64,000 nt of DNA from Streptomyces aureocirculatus (GTDB lineage Bacteria; Actinomycetota; Actinomycetes; Streptomycetales; Streptomycetaceae): contig NZ_JOAP01000028.1 of assembly GCF_000720475.1 (NCBI RefSeq), positions 134,876 to 198,875 on the forward strand, in the 5' to 3' direction. Position 1 is the stretch's first letter; each line of letters starts with the position of its first letter. The translations under genes were made by a program, and so were the position numbers. Shown in pieces: positions 51,977 through 61,949 of this stretch. The notes under the pieces are model-generated. The model made no database searches and was not told the origin of the DNA. It saw only the letters and a list, made by a program, of their open reading frames with translations.

Positions 51977-53530
51977 GTGAGCGTGACAACTTCTGCCGCC
52001 GCCGGGGCCAACGGACCGGGACAGGCGTCAGGGAGCGGCGGCCGGCCCGCCGCCGCACCGGACCCGGCGCTCCCCAGGACCGTCGCCGGACTCGGTTTCT
52101 GCCGGGTCACCATCGTCGCCCCCGACAGCCGCGTCGACGTGGCGCTGCCCGACGACGTCGCGGTCGCCGACCTCTACCCGGAGATCCTGCGCCTGTCGCG
52201 GCAGAGCCCCGCCGAAGGCGCCCCGGTCGGATACCACCTCGTACGCCGGGACGGCGCGGTCCTCGACAGCGCGCGCTCCTTCGCGGCCCAACGCATCCTC
52301 GACGGTGAGCTCCTCACGCTGCGGCCCTTCTCCGCGTCACTGCCCCCGGCCGTCTTCGACGACGTGTCCGACGCCATCGCCTCCGCGGTCACGCGCGACC
52401 GCTCCCTGTGGAACGCCGAGCTGACGCGCCTGGCGGGCCTGACCGGTGGCGCCGTGCTGCCGGTCCTCCTCGCCTTCGCGGCCTGGACCGCGGCCCCCCG
52501 GCACGACACGCACGGCCTCCCCGGCATCCTCGCCGCCGTCGCGGGTCTGCTGCTGCTCACCCTCGCCGGCGTCCGGGCGCGGATCTACGACGACCGGGCC
52601 GGGGCCGTGGCGCTCGGCCTCGGGGCGCTGCCGAACGTGGCGGTCGCGGGCTCGGGGCTGCTTCCGCCGGCCGACGGGCAGGGGATCGGCAAGCTCCAGT
52701 TCCTGCTCGCCTGCGCGGCCGTGCTGATCGCCTCCGTGGTGCTCGTCCTGGTGTCGCCGCGCGCGGACGGCCCGTTCGTGGCGTGCGCCTTCGCTGCCGC
52801 CGTGGGGCTCTTCGCCTCGTTCACGGCGAGCCTCGCCGAGCTGACTCCGGCCGAGACCGCGGCGCTCTGCGCCCCGTTCGCCGTCGGCGCGCTCGCCTTC
52901 CTGCCGGGCCTGTCGATGCGCTTCGCCCGGCTACCCATCGGCTACGAGCCGCCGCACGCCTCCCGCCAGGCCTACGACCCCGACCCGGACCCCGCGCCCC
53001 ACGACCCCGTCGACGCCGAGCGCATCGCCGCCCAGGCCCGCCGCGGCCACGAACTGCTCATCGGCCTGGTCGGCGGCTGCGCCCTGGTGTCCGTCGGTGC
53101 CGCGGTGGTCCTCGGCTCGTCGGACGACGTGTGGGCCCAGTTGCTCGCCCTCGCCACCGGCATCGCCATGCTCATGCGCGCCCAGCTCTTCCGCTACACC
53201 GCCCAGGTCGCCGCCACGCTGGCCGCCGGGCTCGCCTGCCTGGTCCTGCTCGGCGTCGGGCTGTGCCTGAACCCGCCGCAGCACCTGGTCCGCGACGCCC
53301 TCGCGGGCGAATCCGGCGCGCTCGACCTGCGGACCATCTGGCTCGTGGCCGCCATCGCCGCGGCGGCCGCGCTGACCACCGCCATCGGCCTGATCACGGC
53401 CCGTAGCGGGGTGACCCCTTTCTGGGGCCGCTTCGTGGAGATCGCCGAGGTCTTCGTCCTGCTCACCCTGCTTCCGCTTACGCTTGCCGTGTTCAACGTG
53501 TACGCGTCGGCCCGCGCGATGACGAGCTGA
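51977..53530 (+). CDS. eccD: Type VII secretion integral membrane protein EccD
   Basis: 517 residues. An N-terminal ubiquitin-like YukD domain (about 35-120, FCRVTIVAPDSRVDVALPDD then GELLTLRPF) is followed by about eleven membrane helices (GAVLPVLLAFAAWTAA through IAEVFVLLTLLPLTLAVFNV) with one longer cytoplasmic loop (PDPAPHDPVDAERIAAQARR). EccD forms the large membrane barrel of the T7SS complex. The GTG start has GGGGGGAA 8-9 bases upstream. Confidence 0.93.
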   Translation: MSVTTSAAAGANGPGQASGSGGRPAAAPDPALPRTVAGLGFCRVTIVAPDSRVDVALPDDVAVADLYPEILRLSRQSPAEGAPVGYHLVRRDGAVLDSARSFAAQRILDGELLTLRPFSASLPPAVFDDVSDAIASAVTRDRSLWNAELTRLAGLTGGAVLPVLLAFAAWTAAPRHDTHGLPGILAAVAGLLLLTLAGVRARIYDDRAGAVALGLGALPNVAVAGSGLLPPADGQGIGKLQFLLACAAVLIASVVLVLVSPRADGPFVACAFAAAVGLFASFTASLAELTPAETAALCAPFAVGALAFLPGLSMRFARLPIGYEPPHASRQAYDPDPDPAPHDPVDAERIAAQARRGHELLIGLVGGCALVSVGAAVVLGSSDDVWAQLLALATGIAMLMRAQLFRYTAQVAATLAAGLACLVLLGVGLCLNPPQHLVRDALAGESGALDLRTIWLVAAIAAAAALTTAIGLITARSGVTPFWGRFVEIAEVFVLLTLLPLTLAVFNVYASARAMTS

Positions 53531-53890
53531 CGCGAGGGGCTTCCCGGCGGTGCGGTACTCGGCGGTGCGGCACCCGTTCCCGACGGTGCGGTTCCCGGCG
53601 GTGCGGTACCCGGCGTGTGGCTCCCGGCAGTGTGGTCAGGAGGCCCGGGGGAGGCCCGGGAAGGTGCCCGCTTCCAGCCTGGTACTCTGTGTAACGCCCG
53701 CATGTCTGCGCACCCCCCGAGGCCCCCAGGCCAGGGAGAAGCGCCGCGGCACCCCGCCTCCCGAGGCGGAACCCCACCCTCAAAGGTGGCCCCGCCCCCG
53801 GGCGGACCCCAGCCTCCCGAGTCACGGAAGCTCCCCTGAGTAGCAGACCAGGGGCACTCGAAGGCATTGAAGACATCTCAAGGAGTACGC
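53531..53890. other. Gap between eccD and rpsO with GGCGGTGCGGT repeats
   Basis: 360 bases without a gene. Bases about 53545-53635 are six imperfect copies of a 13-16-base unit (CCCGGCGGTGCGGT and variants). A GGTACTCTGTGT stretch at 53681-53692 is a plausible -10 region for rpsO, but its -35 is weak. The last 20 bases carry the AAGGAG site of rpsO. Confidence 0.5.
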
Positions 53891-54178
53891 GTGTCGCTCG
53901 ACGCCGCTACGAAGAAGCAGATCATGTCCGAGTTCGGCCAGAAGGAGGGCGACACCGGCTCCCCCGAGGTTCAGGTGGCGCTGCTTTCCCGCCGCATCTC
54001 GGACCTGACCGAGCACCTCAAGACGCACAAGCACGACCACCACTCCCGTCGTGGTCTGCTGATCCTCGTCGGCCAGCGCCGCCGTCTGCTGCAGTACCTG
54101 GCCAAGAAGGACATCCAGCGCTTCCGTGCCCTGGTTGACCGGCTCGGCATCCGCCGCGGTGCGGCGGGCGCCAAGTAA
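53891..54178 (+). CDS. rpsO: 30S ribosomal protein S15
   Basis: 95 residues from GTG 53891 (AAGGAG site upstream), the exact usual length in Streptomyces. Hallmark blocks: [40 protein letters not shown] and [21 protein letters not shown]15 binds the 16S central domain early in 30S assembly. A TTG 24 bases upstream in frame was rejected. Co-located with pnp as in most bacteria. Confidence 0.97.
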   Translation: MSLDAATKKQIMSEFGQKEGDTGSPEVQVALLSRRISDLTEHLKTHKHDHHSRRGLLILVGQRRRLLQYLAKKDIQRFRALVDRLGIRRGAAGAK

Positions 54179-54190
54179 GACGCCGTGAAG

Positions 54191-54234
54191 GGAGCGGTTC
54201 CCACTCGAAGCACTCGAAGGGGGCCGCTCCTTTT
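54191..54234 (+). terminator. Hairpin with T-run after rpsO
   Basis: GGAGCGG (54191-54197) pairs with CCGCTCC (54224-54230), followed directly by TTTT. It lies 13 bases after the rpsO stop, so rpsO-pnp read-through is probably partial. A hairpin here may also be an RNase III target, as known for the rpsO-pnp region of other bacteria. Confidence 0.65.
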
Positions 54235-54469
54235 GCTGTACGTGCGCATTGTCAGCGTGGCTTTGTAGTCTGGTGACGTCCGGCACACCGCTGGACACCG
54301 GCACATGCGCCGGACGCGGGCGCGAGCCCGTGCTCACAACCCCATAGGAGAAGCGCATCCAGCCGCCGCCGGTCCTCGGTAGTGGCCCCCGGGATACGAA
54401 GAAGACGAACCCCGGGTGCTTCGATCGAAGACCGGCCCGCACTCACGGCGCGCTTCTCCCACCACCGCA

Positions 54470-54566
54470 AGGCCACACGGGCCCGCGGTGGAAAACCCCA
54501 GGCCACACGGGCTTGGCGGACTCCCAGGCCACACGGGCCCGGGAGGAACTCCTAGGCCACACGGGC
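54470..54566. repeat. Four AGGCCACACGGGC repeats in the pnp leader
   Basis: Exact 13-base copies at 54470-54482, 54500-54512, 54526-54538 and 54554-54566, spaced 30, 26 and 28 bases apart, end about 33 bases before the pnp start. The 54179-54599 interval holds no gene. The copies would lie in the mRNA leader and in part in the ribosome-loading region. Confidence 0.85.
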
Positions 54567-54599
54567 CAGGGAGCGAAGACGAACGTAGGAGAATCGCTG

Positions 54600-56840
54600 G
54601 TGGAGAACGAGACCCACTACGCCGAGGCCGTCATCGACAACGGCACCTTCGGCACCCGCACCATCCGCTTCGAGACGGGCCGCCTGGCCCGTCAGGCCGC
54701 CGGCTCCGCCGTGGCCTACCTGGACGACGACACGATGGTCCTCTCGGCCACCAGCGCGTCCAAGAAGCCCAAGGACCAGCTCGACTTCTTCCCCCTGACG
54801 GTGGACGTCGAGGAGCGGCAGTACGCGGCCGGCAAGATCCCCGGCTCCTTCTTCCGCCGTGAGGGCCGTCCCTCCGAGGACGCGGTCCTGACCTGCCGCC
54901 TGATCGACCGCCCGCTGCGTCCTTCCTTCAAGAAGGGCCTGCGCAACGAGATCCAGATCGTCGAGACGATCATGGCGCTCAACCCCGACCACCTGTACGA
55001 CGTGGTCGCGATCAACGCCGCCTCCTGCTCCACGCAGCTCGCGGGACTGCCCTTCTCGGGCCCGATCGGCGGCACGCGTGTGGCGCTCATCAAGGGCCAG
55101 TGGGTCGCCTTCCCGACGCACACCGAGCTCGAGGACGCCGTCTTCGACATGGTCGTCGCCGGTCGCGTCCTCGATGACGGCGACGTCGCGATCATGATGG
55201 TCGAGGCCGAGGCCACCGAGAAGACCGTCCAGCTCGTCAAGGACGGCGCGGAGGCCCCCACGGAGGAGGTCGTCGCCGCCGGTCTCGAGGCCGCGAAGCC
55301 CTTCATCAAGGCGCTCTGCAAGGCTCAGGCGGACCTCGCCGCCAAGGCCGCCAAGCCCACCGGCGAGTTCCCGGTCTTCCTGGACTACGAGGACGACGTC
55401 CTCGAGGCCCTCACCGCCGCCGTGCAGTCGGAGCTCTCCCAGGCCCTGACCATCCCCGGCAAGCAGGAGCGCGAGGCCGAGCTCGACCGCGTCAAGGAGA
55501 TCGCCTCCGAGAAGCTGCTCCCGCAGTTCGAGGGCCGCGAGAAGGAGATCTCCGGTGCCTACCGCGCGCTGACCAAGAAGCTGGTCCGCGAGCGCGTCAT
55601 CAAGGACAAGGTCCGCATCGACGGCCGCGGCGTCACGGACATCCGTACGCTCGCCGCCGAGGTCGAGGCCATCCCGCGCGTGCACGGCTCGGCGCTCTTC
55701 GAGCGCGGCGAGACGCAGATCCTCGGTGTGACGACGCTGAACATGCTCCGGATGGAGCAGCAGCTCGACACGCTGTCCCCGGTGACGCGCAAGCGCTACA
55801 TGCACAACTACAACTTCCCGCCGTACTCCGTCGGTGAGACGGGCCGCGTCGGTTCGCCCAAGCGCCGCGAGATCGGCCACGGTGCGCTCGCCGAGCGCGC
55901 CATCGTGCCGGTGCTCCCCTCGCGCGAGGAGTTCCCGTACGCGATCCGTCAGGTCTCCGAGGCCCTCGGTTCCAACGGCTCGACGTCCATGGGCTCGGTC
56001 TGCGCCTCCACGATGTCGCTGCTGAACGCCGGTGTGCCGCTGAAGGCCGCCGTCGCCGGTATCGCCATGGGTCTGATCTCCCAGGAGATCGACGGCCAGA
56101 CGCACTACGTCGCCCTCACCGACATCCTCGGTGCGGAGGACGCCTTCGGCGACATGGACTTCAAGGTCGCGGGCACGAAGCAGTTCGTGACCGCCCTCCA
56201 GCTCGACACCAAGCTCGACGGCATCCCCGCCTCGGTCCTTGCCGCCGCGCTGAAGCAGGCCCGTGACGCCCGCCTCCACATCCTCGACGTGATGATGGAA
56301 GCGATCGACGTCCCGGACGAGATGTCCCCGAACGCCCCGCGGATCATCACCGTCAAGATCCCGGTGGACAAGATCGGTGAGGTCATCGGCCCGAAGGGCA
56401 AGATGATCAACCAGATCCAGGAGGACACCGGCGCCGACATCACGATCGAGGACGACGGCACCATCTACATCGGTGCCGCGCAGGGCTCGCAGGCCGAGGC
56501 CGCCCGCGCCACGATCAACGGCATCGCCAACCCGACCATGCCGGAGGTCGGCGAGCGCTACCTGGGCACCGTCGTGAAGACGACGACCTTCGGTGCGTTC
56601 GTCTCGCTCATGCCGGGCAAGGACGGTCTGCTGCACATCTCGCAGATCCGCAAGCTCGCCGGTGGCAAGCGCGTGGAGAACGTCGAGGACGTCGTCGGCG
56701 TGGGCCAGAAGGTCCAGGTCGAGATCGCCGAGATCGACTCCCGCGGCAAGCTCTCCCTGATCCCCGTCGTCGAGGGCGAGGACGGCGAGGAGAACGCCGA
56801 CGCGAAGGACTCCGAGACGAAGGACGACGCCGCCAAGTGA
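54600..56840 (+). CDS. pnp: Polynucleotide phosphorylase
   Basis: 746 residues from GTG 54600 with a TAGGAGA site; in-frame codons further upstream read through the leader repeats and were rejected. Domains: first RNase PH core (1-215), helical linker, second RNase PH core with [18 protein letters not shown] and the catalytic [21 protein letters not shown] domain ([20 protein letters not shown]), S1 domain ([18 protein letters not shown]). It degrades RNA by phosphorolysis and in Streptomyces also adds heteropolymeric 3' tails. The stop overlaps the next gene's GTG (GTGA). Acidic C-terminal tail. Confidence 0.97.
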   Translation: MENETHYAEAVIDNGTFGTRTIRFETGRLARQAAGSAVAYLDDDTMVLSATSASKKPKDQLDFFPLTVDVEERQYAAGKIPGSFFRREGRPSEDAVLTCRLIDRPLRPSFKKGLRNEIQIVETIMALNPDHLYDVVAINAASCSTQLAGLPFSGPIGGTRVALIKGQWVAFPTHTELEDAVFDMVVAGRVLDDGDVAIMMVEAEATEKTVQLVKDGAEAPTEEVVAAGLEAAKPFIKALCKAQADLAAKAAKPTGEFPVFLDYEDDVLEALTAAVQSELSQALTIPGKQEREAELDRVKEIASEKLLPQFEGREKEISGAYRALTKKLVRERVIKDKVRIDGRGVTDIRTLAAEVEAIPRVHGSALFERGETQILGVTTLNMLRMEQQLDTLSPVTRKRYMHNYNFPPYSVGETGRVGSPKRREIGHGALAERAIVPVLPSREEFPYAIRQVSEALGSNGSTSMGSVCASTMSLLNAGVPLKAAVAGIAMGLISQEIDGQTHYVALTDILGAEDAFGDMDFKVAGTKQFVTALQLDTKLDGIPASVLAAALKQARDARLHILDVMMEAIDVPDEMSPNAPRIITVKIPVDKIGEVIGPKGKMINQIQEDTGADITIEDDGTIYIGAAQGSQAEAARATINGIANPTMPEVGERYLGTVVKTTTFGAFVSLMPGKDGLLHISQIRKLAGGKRVENVEDVVGVGQKVQVEIAEIDSRGKLSLIPVVEGEDGEENADAKDSETKDDAAK

Positions 56841-58216
56841 CGTCCCGTAGCTCCAAGGCGACGGCCCGCACCTCTTCGGAGGCGCGGGCCGTCGCCCGTA
56901 CCCAAACCCTCATCAAGGGCCGCGACGGCATCGGCACGGTCCGTAAGACCACCCTCCCCGGGGGCCTGCGCGTCGTCACCGAGACCCTCCCGTCCGTCCG
57001 CTCGGCCACCTTCGGCATCTGGGCCCACGTCGGCTCCCGCGACGAGACCCCCGCCCTGAACGGCGCCACGCACTACCTGGAGCACCTGCTCTTCAAGGGC
57101 ACCGCCCGCCGCAGCGCCCTGGACATCTCCTCGGCGATCGACGCGGTCGGCGGCGAGATGAACGCGTTCACGGCCAAGGAGTACACGTGCTACTACGCGC
57201 GCGTGCTCGACACCGACCTGCCCCTGGCGATCGACGTCGTCTGTGACATGCTCACCGGCTCGCTCATCGAGCAGGAGGACGTGGACGCCGAGCGCGGCGT
57301 CATCCTCGAAGAGATCGCGATGACGGAGGACGACCCGGGCGACTGCGTGCACGACCTGTTCGCGCACACGATGCTCGGCGACACCCCCCTCGGCCGCCCG
57401 GTCCTCGGCACCGTCGACACGGTCAACGCCCTGACGGCCGACCGCATCCGCCGCTTCTACAAGAAGCACTACGACCCGACCCACCTGGTCGTCGCCGCGG
57501 CCGGCAACGTGGACCACCAGAAGGTCGTCCGCCAGGTCCGCGCCGCCTTCGAGAAGGCCGGCGCGCTGCACCGCACGGACGCGACCCCGGTGGCCCCGCG
57601 CTCCGGCACGCGCCGCCTGACCACATCGGGCCGGGTGGAGATCGTCGACCGCAGGACCGAGCAGGCGCACGTCATCCTCGGCATGCCGGGCCTCGCCCGC
57701 ACCGACGAGCGCCGCTGGGCCCTCGGCGTCCTGAACGCCGCGCTCGGCGGCGGCATGTCCTCGCGCCTGTTCCAGGAGGTCAGGGAGAAGCGCGGCCTGG
57801 CGTACAGCGTGTACTCGTACACCTCGGGCTTCGCCGACACCGGCCTCTTCGGCGTGTACGCGGGCTGCCGCCCGAGCCAGGTGCACGACGTGCTGAAGAT
57901 CTGCCGTGACGAGCTGGACCAGGTCGCCAAGGACGGCCTCACTGACGACGAGGTCGCCCGCGCCATCGGCCAGCTCGCGGGTTCCACCGTCCTCGGCCTC
58001 GAGGACACCGGCGCGCTGATGAACCGTATCGGCAAGAGCGAGCTGTGCTGGGGCGAGCAGATGTCCGTCGACGACATGCTCGCGAGGATCACGGCGGTCA
58101 CCCCCGACGAGGTGCGCGAGGTGGCCAGGGAGGTCCTTGGCCGGCGCCCCTCGCTCTCGGCGATCGGCCCGCTCAAGGACAAGCAGGTCACGCGTCTGCA
58201 CGACGCGGTCGCCTGA
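56837..58216 (+). CDS. M16-family zinc metallopeptidase
   Basis: 459 residues. The inverted zinc motif HxxEH is His79-Tyr-Leu-Glu82-His83 ([14 protein letters not shown]), and the third ligand Glu159 (ERGVILEEI) is exactly 76 residues later, as in the pitrilysin/processing-peptidase family. The second, non-catalytic half (about 240-459) has [20 protein letters not shown]. No signal peptide, so cytoplasmic. GTG start overlaps the pnp stop. Position next to pnp and dapB is conserved in actinomycetes and Firmicutes; substrates are not known from sequence. Confidence 0.92.
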   Translation: MTSRSSKATARTSSEARAVARTQTLIKGRDGIGTVRKTTLPGGLRVVTETLPSVRSATFGIWAHVGSRDETPALNGATHYLEHLLFKGTARRSALDISSAIDAVGGEMNAFTAKEYTCYYARVLDTDLPLAIDVVCDMLTGSLIEQEDVDAERGVILEEIAMTEDDPGDCVHDLFAHTMLGDTPLGRPVLGTVDTVNALTADRIRRFYKKHYDPTHLVVAAAGNVDHQKVVRQVRAAFEKAGALHRTDATPVAPRSGTRRLTTSGRVEIVDRRTEQAHVILGMPGLARTDERRWALGVLNAALGGGMSSRLFQEVREKRGLAYSVYSYTSGFADTGLFGVYAGCRPSQVHDVLKICRDELDQVAKDGLTDDEVARAIGQLAGSTVLGLEDTGALMNRIGKSELCWGEQMSVDDMLARITAVTPDEVREVAREVLGRRPSLSAIGPLKDKQVTRLHDAVA

Positions 58217-59026
<810 letters not shown>

Positions 59027-59031
59027 CCCTG

Positions 59032-59484
59032 ATGCGCGCAAAGATCACCTACGCCGTCACGGCTGCCGTCCTGGTCGTCTACTTCGTCCTGGTCGGCAGC
59101 CGTGGCGTGCTCCTGATACAGCACGGCACCCTGCTCACCGTCACCTTCGGTGTCGCGGTGCTCATCCTGCCCGTCATCGGCGTCTGGTTCCTCTGGCAGA
59201 ACACCCGGTTCGTGCGGCGTGCGAACCGGCTCGCCGCCGAGCTGGAAGCCGAAGGCGGGCTGCCAGTCGACGAGTTGAAGCGGACGCCGAGCGGCCGTAT
59301 CGACCGGGACTCGGCGGACGAGGTCTTCGCCCGGCGCAAGGCGGAGACGGAGGACACCCCGGACGACTGGCGCTGCTGGTTCCGGCTCGCCATCGCCTAC
59401 CACGACGCGCGGGACACCCCCCGCGCGCGGAAGGCCATGCAGAGGGCGATCACCCTCCATGAGGGCGGGGCGCTCGGCGCCTAG
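59032..59484 (+). CDS. Small membrane protein with two helices and TPR-like tail (150 aa)
   Basis: Two hydrophobic helices (about 7-27 and 33-54) are followed by a soluble region ending DDWRCWFRLAIAYHDARDTP, then RARKAMQRAITLHEGGA, which looks like one and a half TPR motifs. Five bases separate it from dapB, so it is probably co-transcribed. No function can be assigned. Its ATG is the first sensible start after the dapB stop. Confidence 0.7.
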   Translation: MRAKITYAVTAAVLVVYFVLVGSRGVLLIQHGTLLTVTFGVAVLILPVIGVWFLWQNTRFVRRANRLAAELEAEGGLPVDELKRTPSGRIDRDSADEVFARRKAETEDTPDDWRCWFRLAIAYHDARDTPRARKAMQRAITLHEGGALGA

Positions 59485-59503
59485 CCGGGCTCGGCGCGAT
59501 GCG

Positions 59504-60064
59504 TCAGGCGGTGGGCCGGTACTCCTCGGCCCACACCTCGACCGTGTCGGCCGCCCGGTCGAAGGCCGCACGGCGTGCCAGGAAGTCCGCGTTCCTGTCG
59601 GTCAGGAGCAGCCACGGATCGGCGGCGGCCCGGTCCTGCCGTACGAGGAGCAGCGCCTGCCCCTGCACCGTGCGGGGCAGTCCGAGCCACCGCACCGGCT
59701 GCTGCGTCGTGCGTACCGAGCCCACCTGTGCCCACGGGACCGTCCGTGTGGCCAGGAACGAGACCCTGCGCAGCCCCTGCGCGCTCACCCAGGTGCCCAT
59801 GCGAAGCAGCCGCAGGGCGGCGCCGATGACGAGGACGGCTAGCCCGGCGCAGACCGCGGCACCCGGCAGGGACTCGGCGACGGCGATGATCACGGCGGCC
59901 ACGAGGACGTACGAGGCCAGGAGCAGCAGCACGGCGGCGGCGCCCACGCGCCAGGGGCCGGGGCGATACGGCCGCCGCCAGCGGTCGCGGTCGTCGAAGG
60001 GCAGCGCGACATCGTGCGCCGCGTCGTCGAAAGCGCGGTCCGCGGTCAGGAAGGGCAGGGGCAC
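59504..60064 (-). CDS. PH-domain-like membrane protein (186 aa)
   Basis: Two membrane helices (VGAAAVLLLLASYVLVAAVI and AAVCAGLAVLVIGAALRLL, about 41-88) follow a polar N-terminus. The rest reads GTWVSAQGLRRVSFLATRTVPWAQVGSVR and later WLLLTDRNADFLARRAAFDRA, the pattern of bacterial PH (bPH2/DUF3093-like) domains, where the GxxRR...VPWxxV block is typical. It faces the cytoplasm. Convergent with the preceding gene; ATG 60064 begins MPLPFLTADRAFDD. Confidence 0.65.
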   Translation of the reverse strand: MPLPFLTADRAFDDAAHDVALPFDDRDRWRRPYRPGPWRVGAAAVLLLLASYVLVAAVIIAVAESLPGAAVCAGLAVLVIGAALRLLRMGTWVSAQGLRRVSFLATRTVPWAQVGSVRTTQQPVRWLGLPRTVQGQALLLVRQDRAAADPWLLLTDRNADFLARRAAFDRAADTVEVWAEEYRPTA

Positions 60065-60154
60065 GGCTGATCCTCACTCGATCCACGCATGGGCTGTGCC
60101 CGGTGAGGCTATCGAGCCGTGCTCCCTGCTACCACCCTTGGGGGGCCAAGGGGG

Positions 60155-60394
60155 TCAGCGTCCGTCGGAGGCCTCGGACTGCTGGGTCTTGGCGGGCGAC
60201 TGGTCGGCGGACATCGCGGGCATCCCGAAGAGCAGGGAGCCCACCAGGCCGGCCACCACGGTGAGGCCGATGAGCGTGCGGCCCATGATCTGGCCGGCCG
60301 TGGCGCGCTCACGAGGCGGGGGAGTGACGTTGCTGCGGAACTTGTCGGCTTCGGCGACGAAGGCGAAGGGTACGGGCTCTCGCCGACGGAACAT
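60155..60394 (-). CDS. Small single-helix membrane protein (79 aa)
   Basis: MFRRREPVPFAFVAEADKFR then a helix MGRTLIGLTVVAGLVGSLLFGMPA, ending in a polar Gln/Ser/Asp tail. It is proline- and arginine-rich with normal Streptomyces codon bias and has a plausible GGAGACGC-type ribosome site. No family recognised. It lies 90 bases upstream of the PH-domain gene on the same strand and may share its promoter. Confidence 0.55.
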   Translation of the reverse strand: MFRRREPVPFAFVAEADKFRSNVTPPPRERATAGQIMGRTLIGLTVVAGLVGSLLFGMPAMSADQSPAKTQQSEASDGR

Positions 60395-60907
60395 GGGTAG
60401 CGCGTCTCCTCACGGGACTCGAACTGAACTGTGTCAACTAGACAGACGCTCGAATCGCCCAAAAGGTGCCCGGTTTCCGCAAATTCTCCGAAGATTGTCG
60501 TCACGGAGCTCCGGACAGCCGCCTTTCGGCGCCGGGCCGCCAACTGGCCGCCGCCGGTCCGGCGAGTGGTCGCCGCCGGACTGTCGAGTGGCCGCCGCCA
60601 GACCATCGAGTGGTCGCCTCGGTGTGTGCGACGTGCGACGTCCGCTCCCCGACCGGGGGCGCACGACCGCGTGAGACGCCCCTCATCATGCCGCGCACGG
60701 CACGGACGCGCGGTGCGCTGCGGCACTGATGTGCGGGTGAGCTGAGCGAAGTGTCCGTATTGCGGCATTTCTAGAAGTTCATCTAGCCTGATCAAACGGA
60801 CCCGGCACTGCTTGAACCCCCGAGCAGGCAGTGCCGGGCTCCTCCCCTGTCAGGCCCTGTCAGGCCCTGTGCGTCACCCGAGGGGCGACCCCGTGCTGAG
60901 CAGCGAG
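60395..60907. other. 513-base gene-free stretch upstream of dapA with 22-bp tandem repeats
   Basis: The promoter of the 79-aa gene should be at 60400-60480 (minus strand). Bases 60545-60622 hold three and a half 22-bp units. At 60770-60845, GGACCCGGCACTGC and GCAGTGCCGGG(C) form a hairpin (about 60800-60839), and CAGGCCCTGT is repeated just before the dapA promoter. Short open frames here are compositional and were not called. Confidence 0.55.
60545..60622. repeat. 22-bp tandem repeat, 3.5 copies
   Basis: Units start TGGCCGCCGCC or TGGTCGCCGCC and end CGAG: 60545-60566, 60567-60588, 60589-60610, then a partial copy to 60622. They differ at several positions, so the array is not recent. Confidence 0.75.
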
Positions 60908-60920
60908 TAGCGTGTTACCC
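60908..60920 (+). promoter_or_regulatory. Probable -10 element of a leaderless dapA transcript
   Basis: TAGCGT (60908-60913) fits TANNNT and is followed after 7 bases by ATG 60921; there is no Shine-Dalgarno sequence in the preceding 20 bases. The -35 region (GCGACC, about 60885-60890) is weak. Confidence 0.5.
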
Positions 60921-61820
60921 ATGGCTCCGACCTCCACTCCGCAGACCCCCTTCGGGCGGGTCCTCACCGCCATGGTCACGCCCTTCACGGCGGACGGCGC
61001 ACTCGACCTCGACGGCGCGCGACAGCTCGCCGCCCATCTGGTGGACGCAGGCAACGACGGCCTGATCGTCAACGGCACCACCGGCGAGTCCCCGACCACC
61101 AGCGACGCGGAGAAAGCAGATCTCGTACGAGCCGTAGCGGACGCCGTCGGAGACCGCGCCCACATCGTTGCCGGTGTCGGCACGAACGACACCCGCCACA
61201 GCATCGAGCTCGCCCGCGCCGCCGAGCGCGCCGGCGCACACGGACTGCTCACCGTCACGCCGTACTACAACAAGCCCCCGCAGGAGGGCCTCCTCCGGCA
61301 CTTCACCGCGATCGCCGACGCCACCGAGCTGCCGGTGATGCTGTATGACATCCCGGGGCGCAGCGGGGTGCCGATCAACACCGAGACGATCGTCCGCCTC
61401 GCCGAGCACCCGCGGATCGTCGCCAACAAGGACGCCAAGGGCGACCTCGGCCGCGCAAGCTGGGCCATCGCCCGCTCCGGCCTCGCCTGGTACTCCGGCG
61501 ACGACATGCTGAACCTGCCGCTGCTCTCGGTCGGCGCCTGTGGTTTCGTCTCCGTGGTCAGCCACGTCGTCACACCCGAGCTGCGCGCGATGCTAGAGGC
61601 GTACAACAACGGCGACGTGCAGAAGGCGACCGAGATCCACCAGCGACTGCTCCCGGTGTTCACGGGCATGTTCCGTACACAGGGTGTGATCACGAGCAAG
61701 GCGGCGCTCGCCCTGCAGGGCCGTCCCGCCGGGCCGCTGCGGCTTCCGCTCGTCGAACTGTCACCGGAGGAGACGGCCCAGCTCAAGATCGATCTTGCCG
61801 CCGGTGGGGTAGAGCTGTAA
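60921..61820 (+). CDS. dapA: 4-hydroxy-tetrahydrodipicolinate synthase
   Basis: 299 residues from ATG 60921. Class I aldolase-type lyase: GTTGESPTTSDAEK (substrate loop), VTPYYNKPPQEG (catalytic Tyr), YDIPGRSG, and the Schiff-base Lys in RIVANKDAKGDL. It condenses pyruvate with aspartate semialdehyde at the entry to the diaminopimelate/lysine pathway. A GTG three codons upstream is less likely than the ATG because the -10-like TAGCGT lies 7 bases before the ATG. It precedes rnjA by 129 bases. Confidence 0.95.
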   Translation: MAPTSTPQTPFGRVLTAMVTPFTADGALDLDGARQLAAHLVDAGNDGLIVNGTTGESPTTSDAEKADLVRAVADAVGDRAHIVAGVGTNDTRHSIELARAAERAGAHGLLTVTPYYNKPPQEGLLRHFTAIADATELPVMLYDIPGRSGVPINTETIVRLAEHPRIVANKDAKGDLGRASWAIARSGLAWYSGDDMLNLPLLSVGACGFVSVVSHVVTPELRAMLEAYNNGDVQKATEIHQRLLPVFTGMFRTQGVITSKAALALQGRPAGPLRLPLVELSPEETAQLKIDLAAGGVEL

Positions 61821-61902
61821 CCACAGACTTCATAACTGAATACGCAACACCGCAGGCCAGGAGCCTGCAACCACACAACTGCTACTGCACGAACGTCATG
61901 CG

Positions 61903-61929
61903 CGCCACGTGCCCATCAGGTACGTGGCG
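61903..61929 (+). promoter_or_regulatory. Stem-loop in the rnjA leader
   Basis: CGCCACGT (61903-61910) and ACGTGGCG (61922-61929) form an 8-bp stem with an 11-base loop, ending about 10 bases before the GAGGAG ribosome site of rnjA. Upstream, GCAGGC/GCCTGC (61852-61868) is a smaller hairpin after dapA. Confidence 0.55.
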
Positions 61930-61949
61930 TGTGTGGTGAGGAGAGTCTT

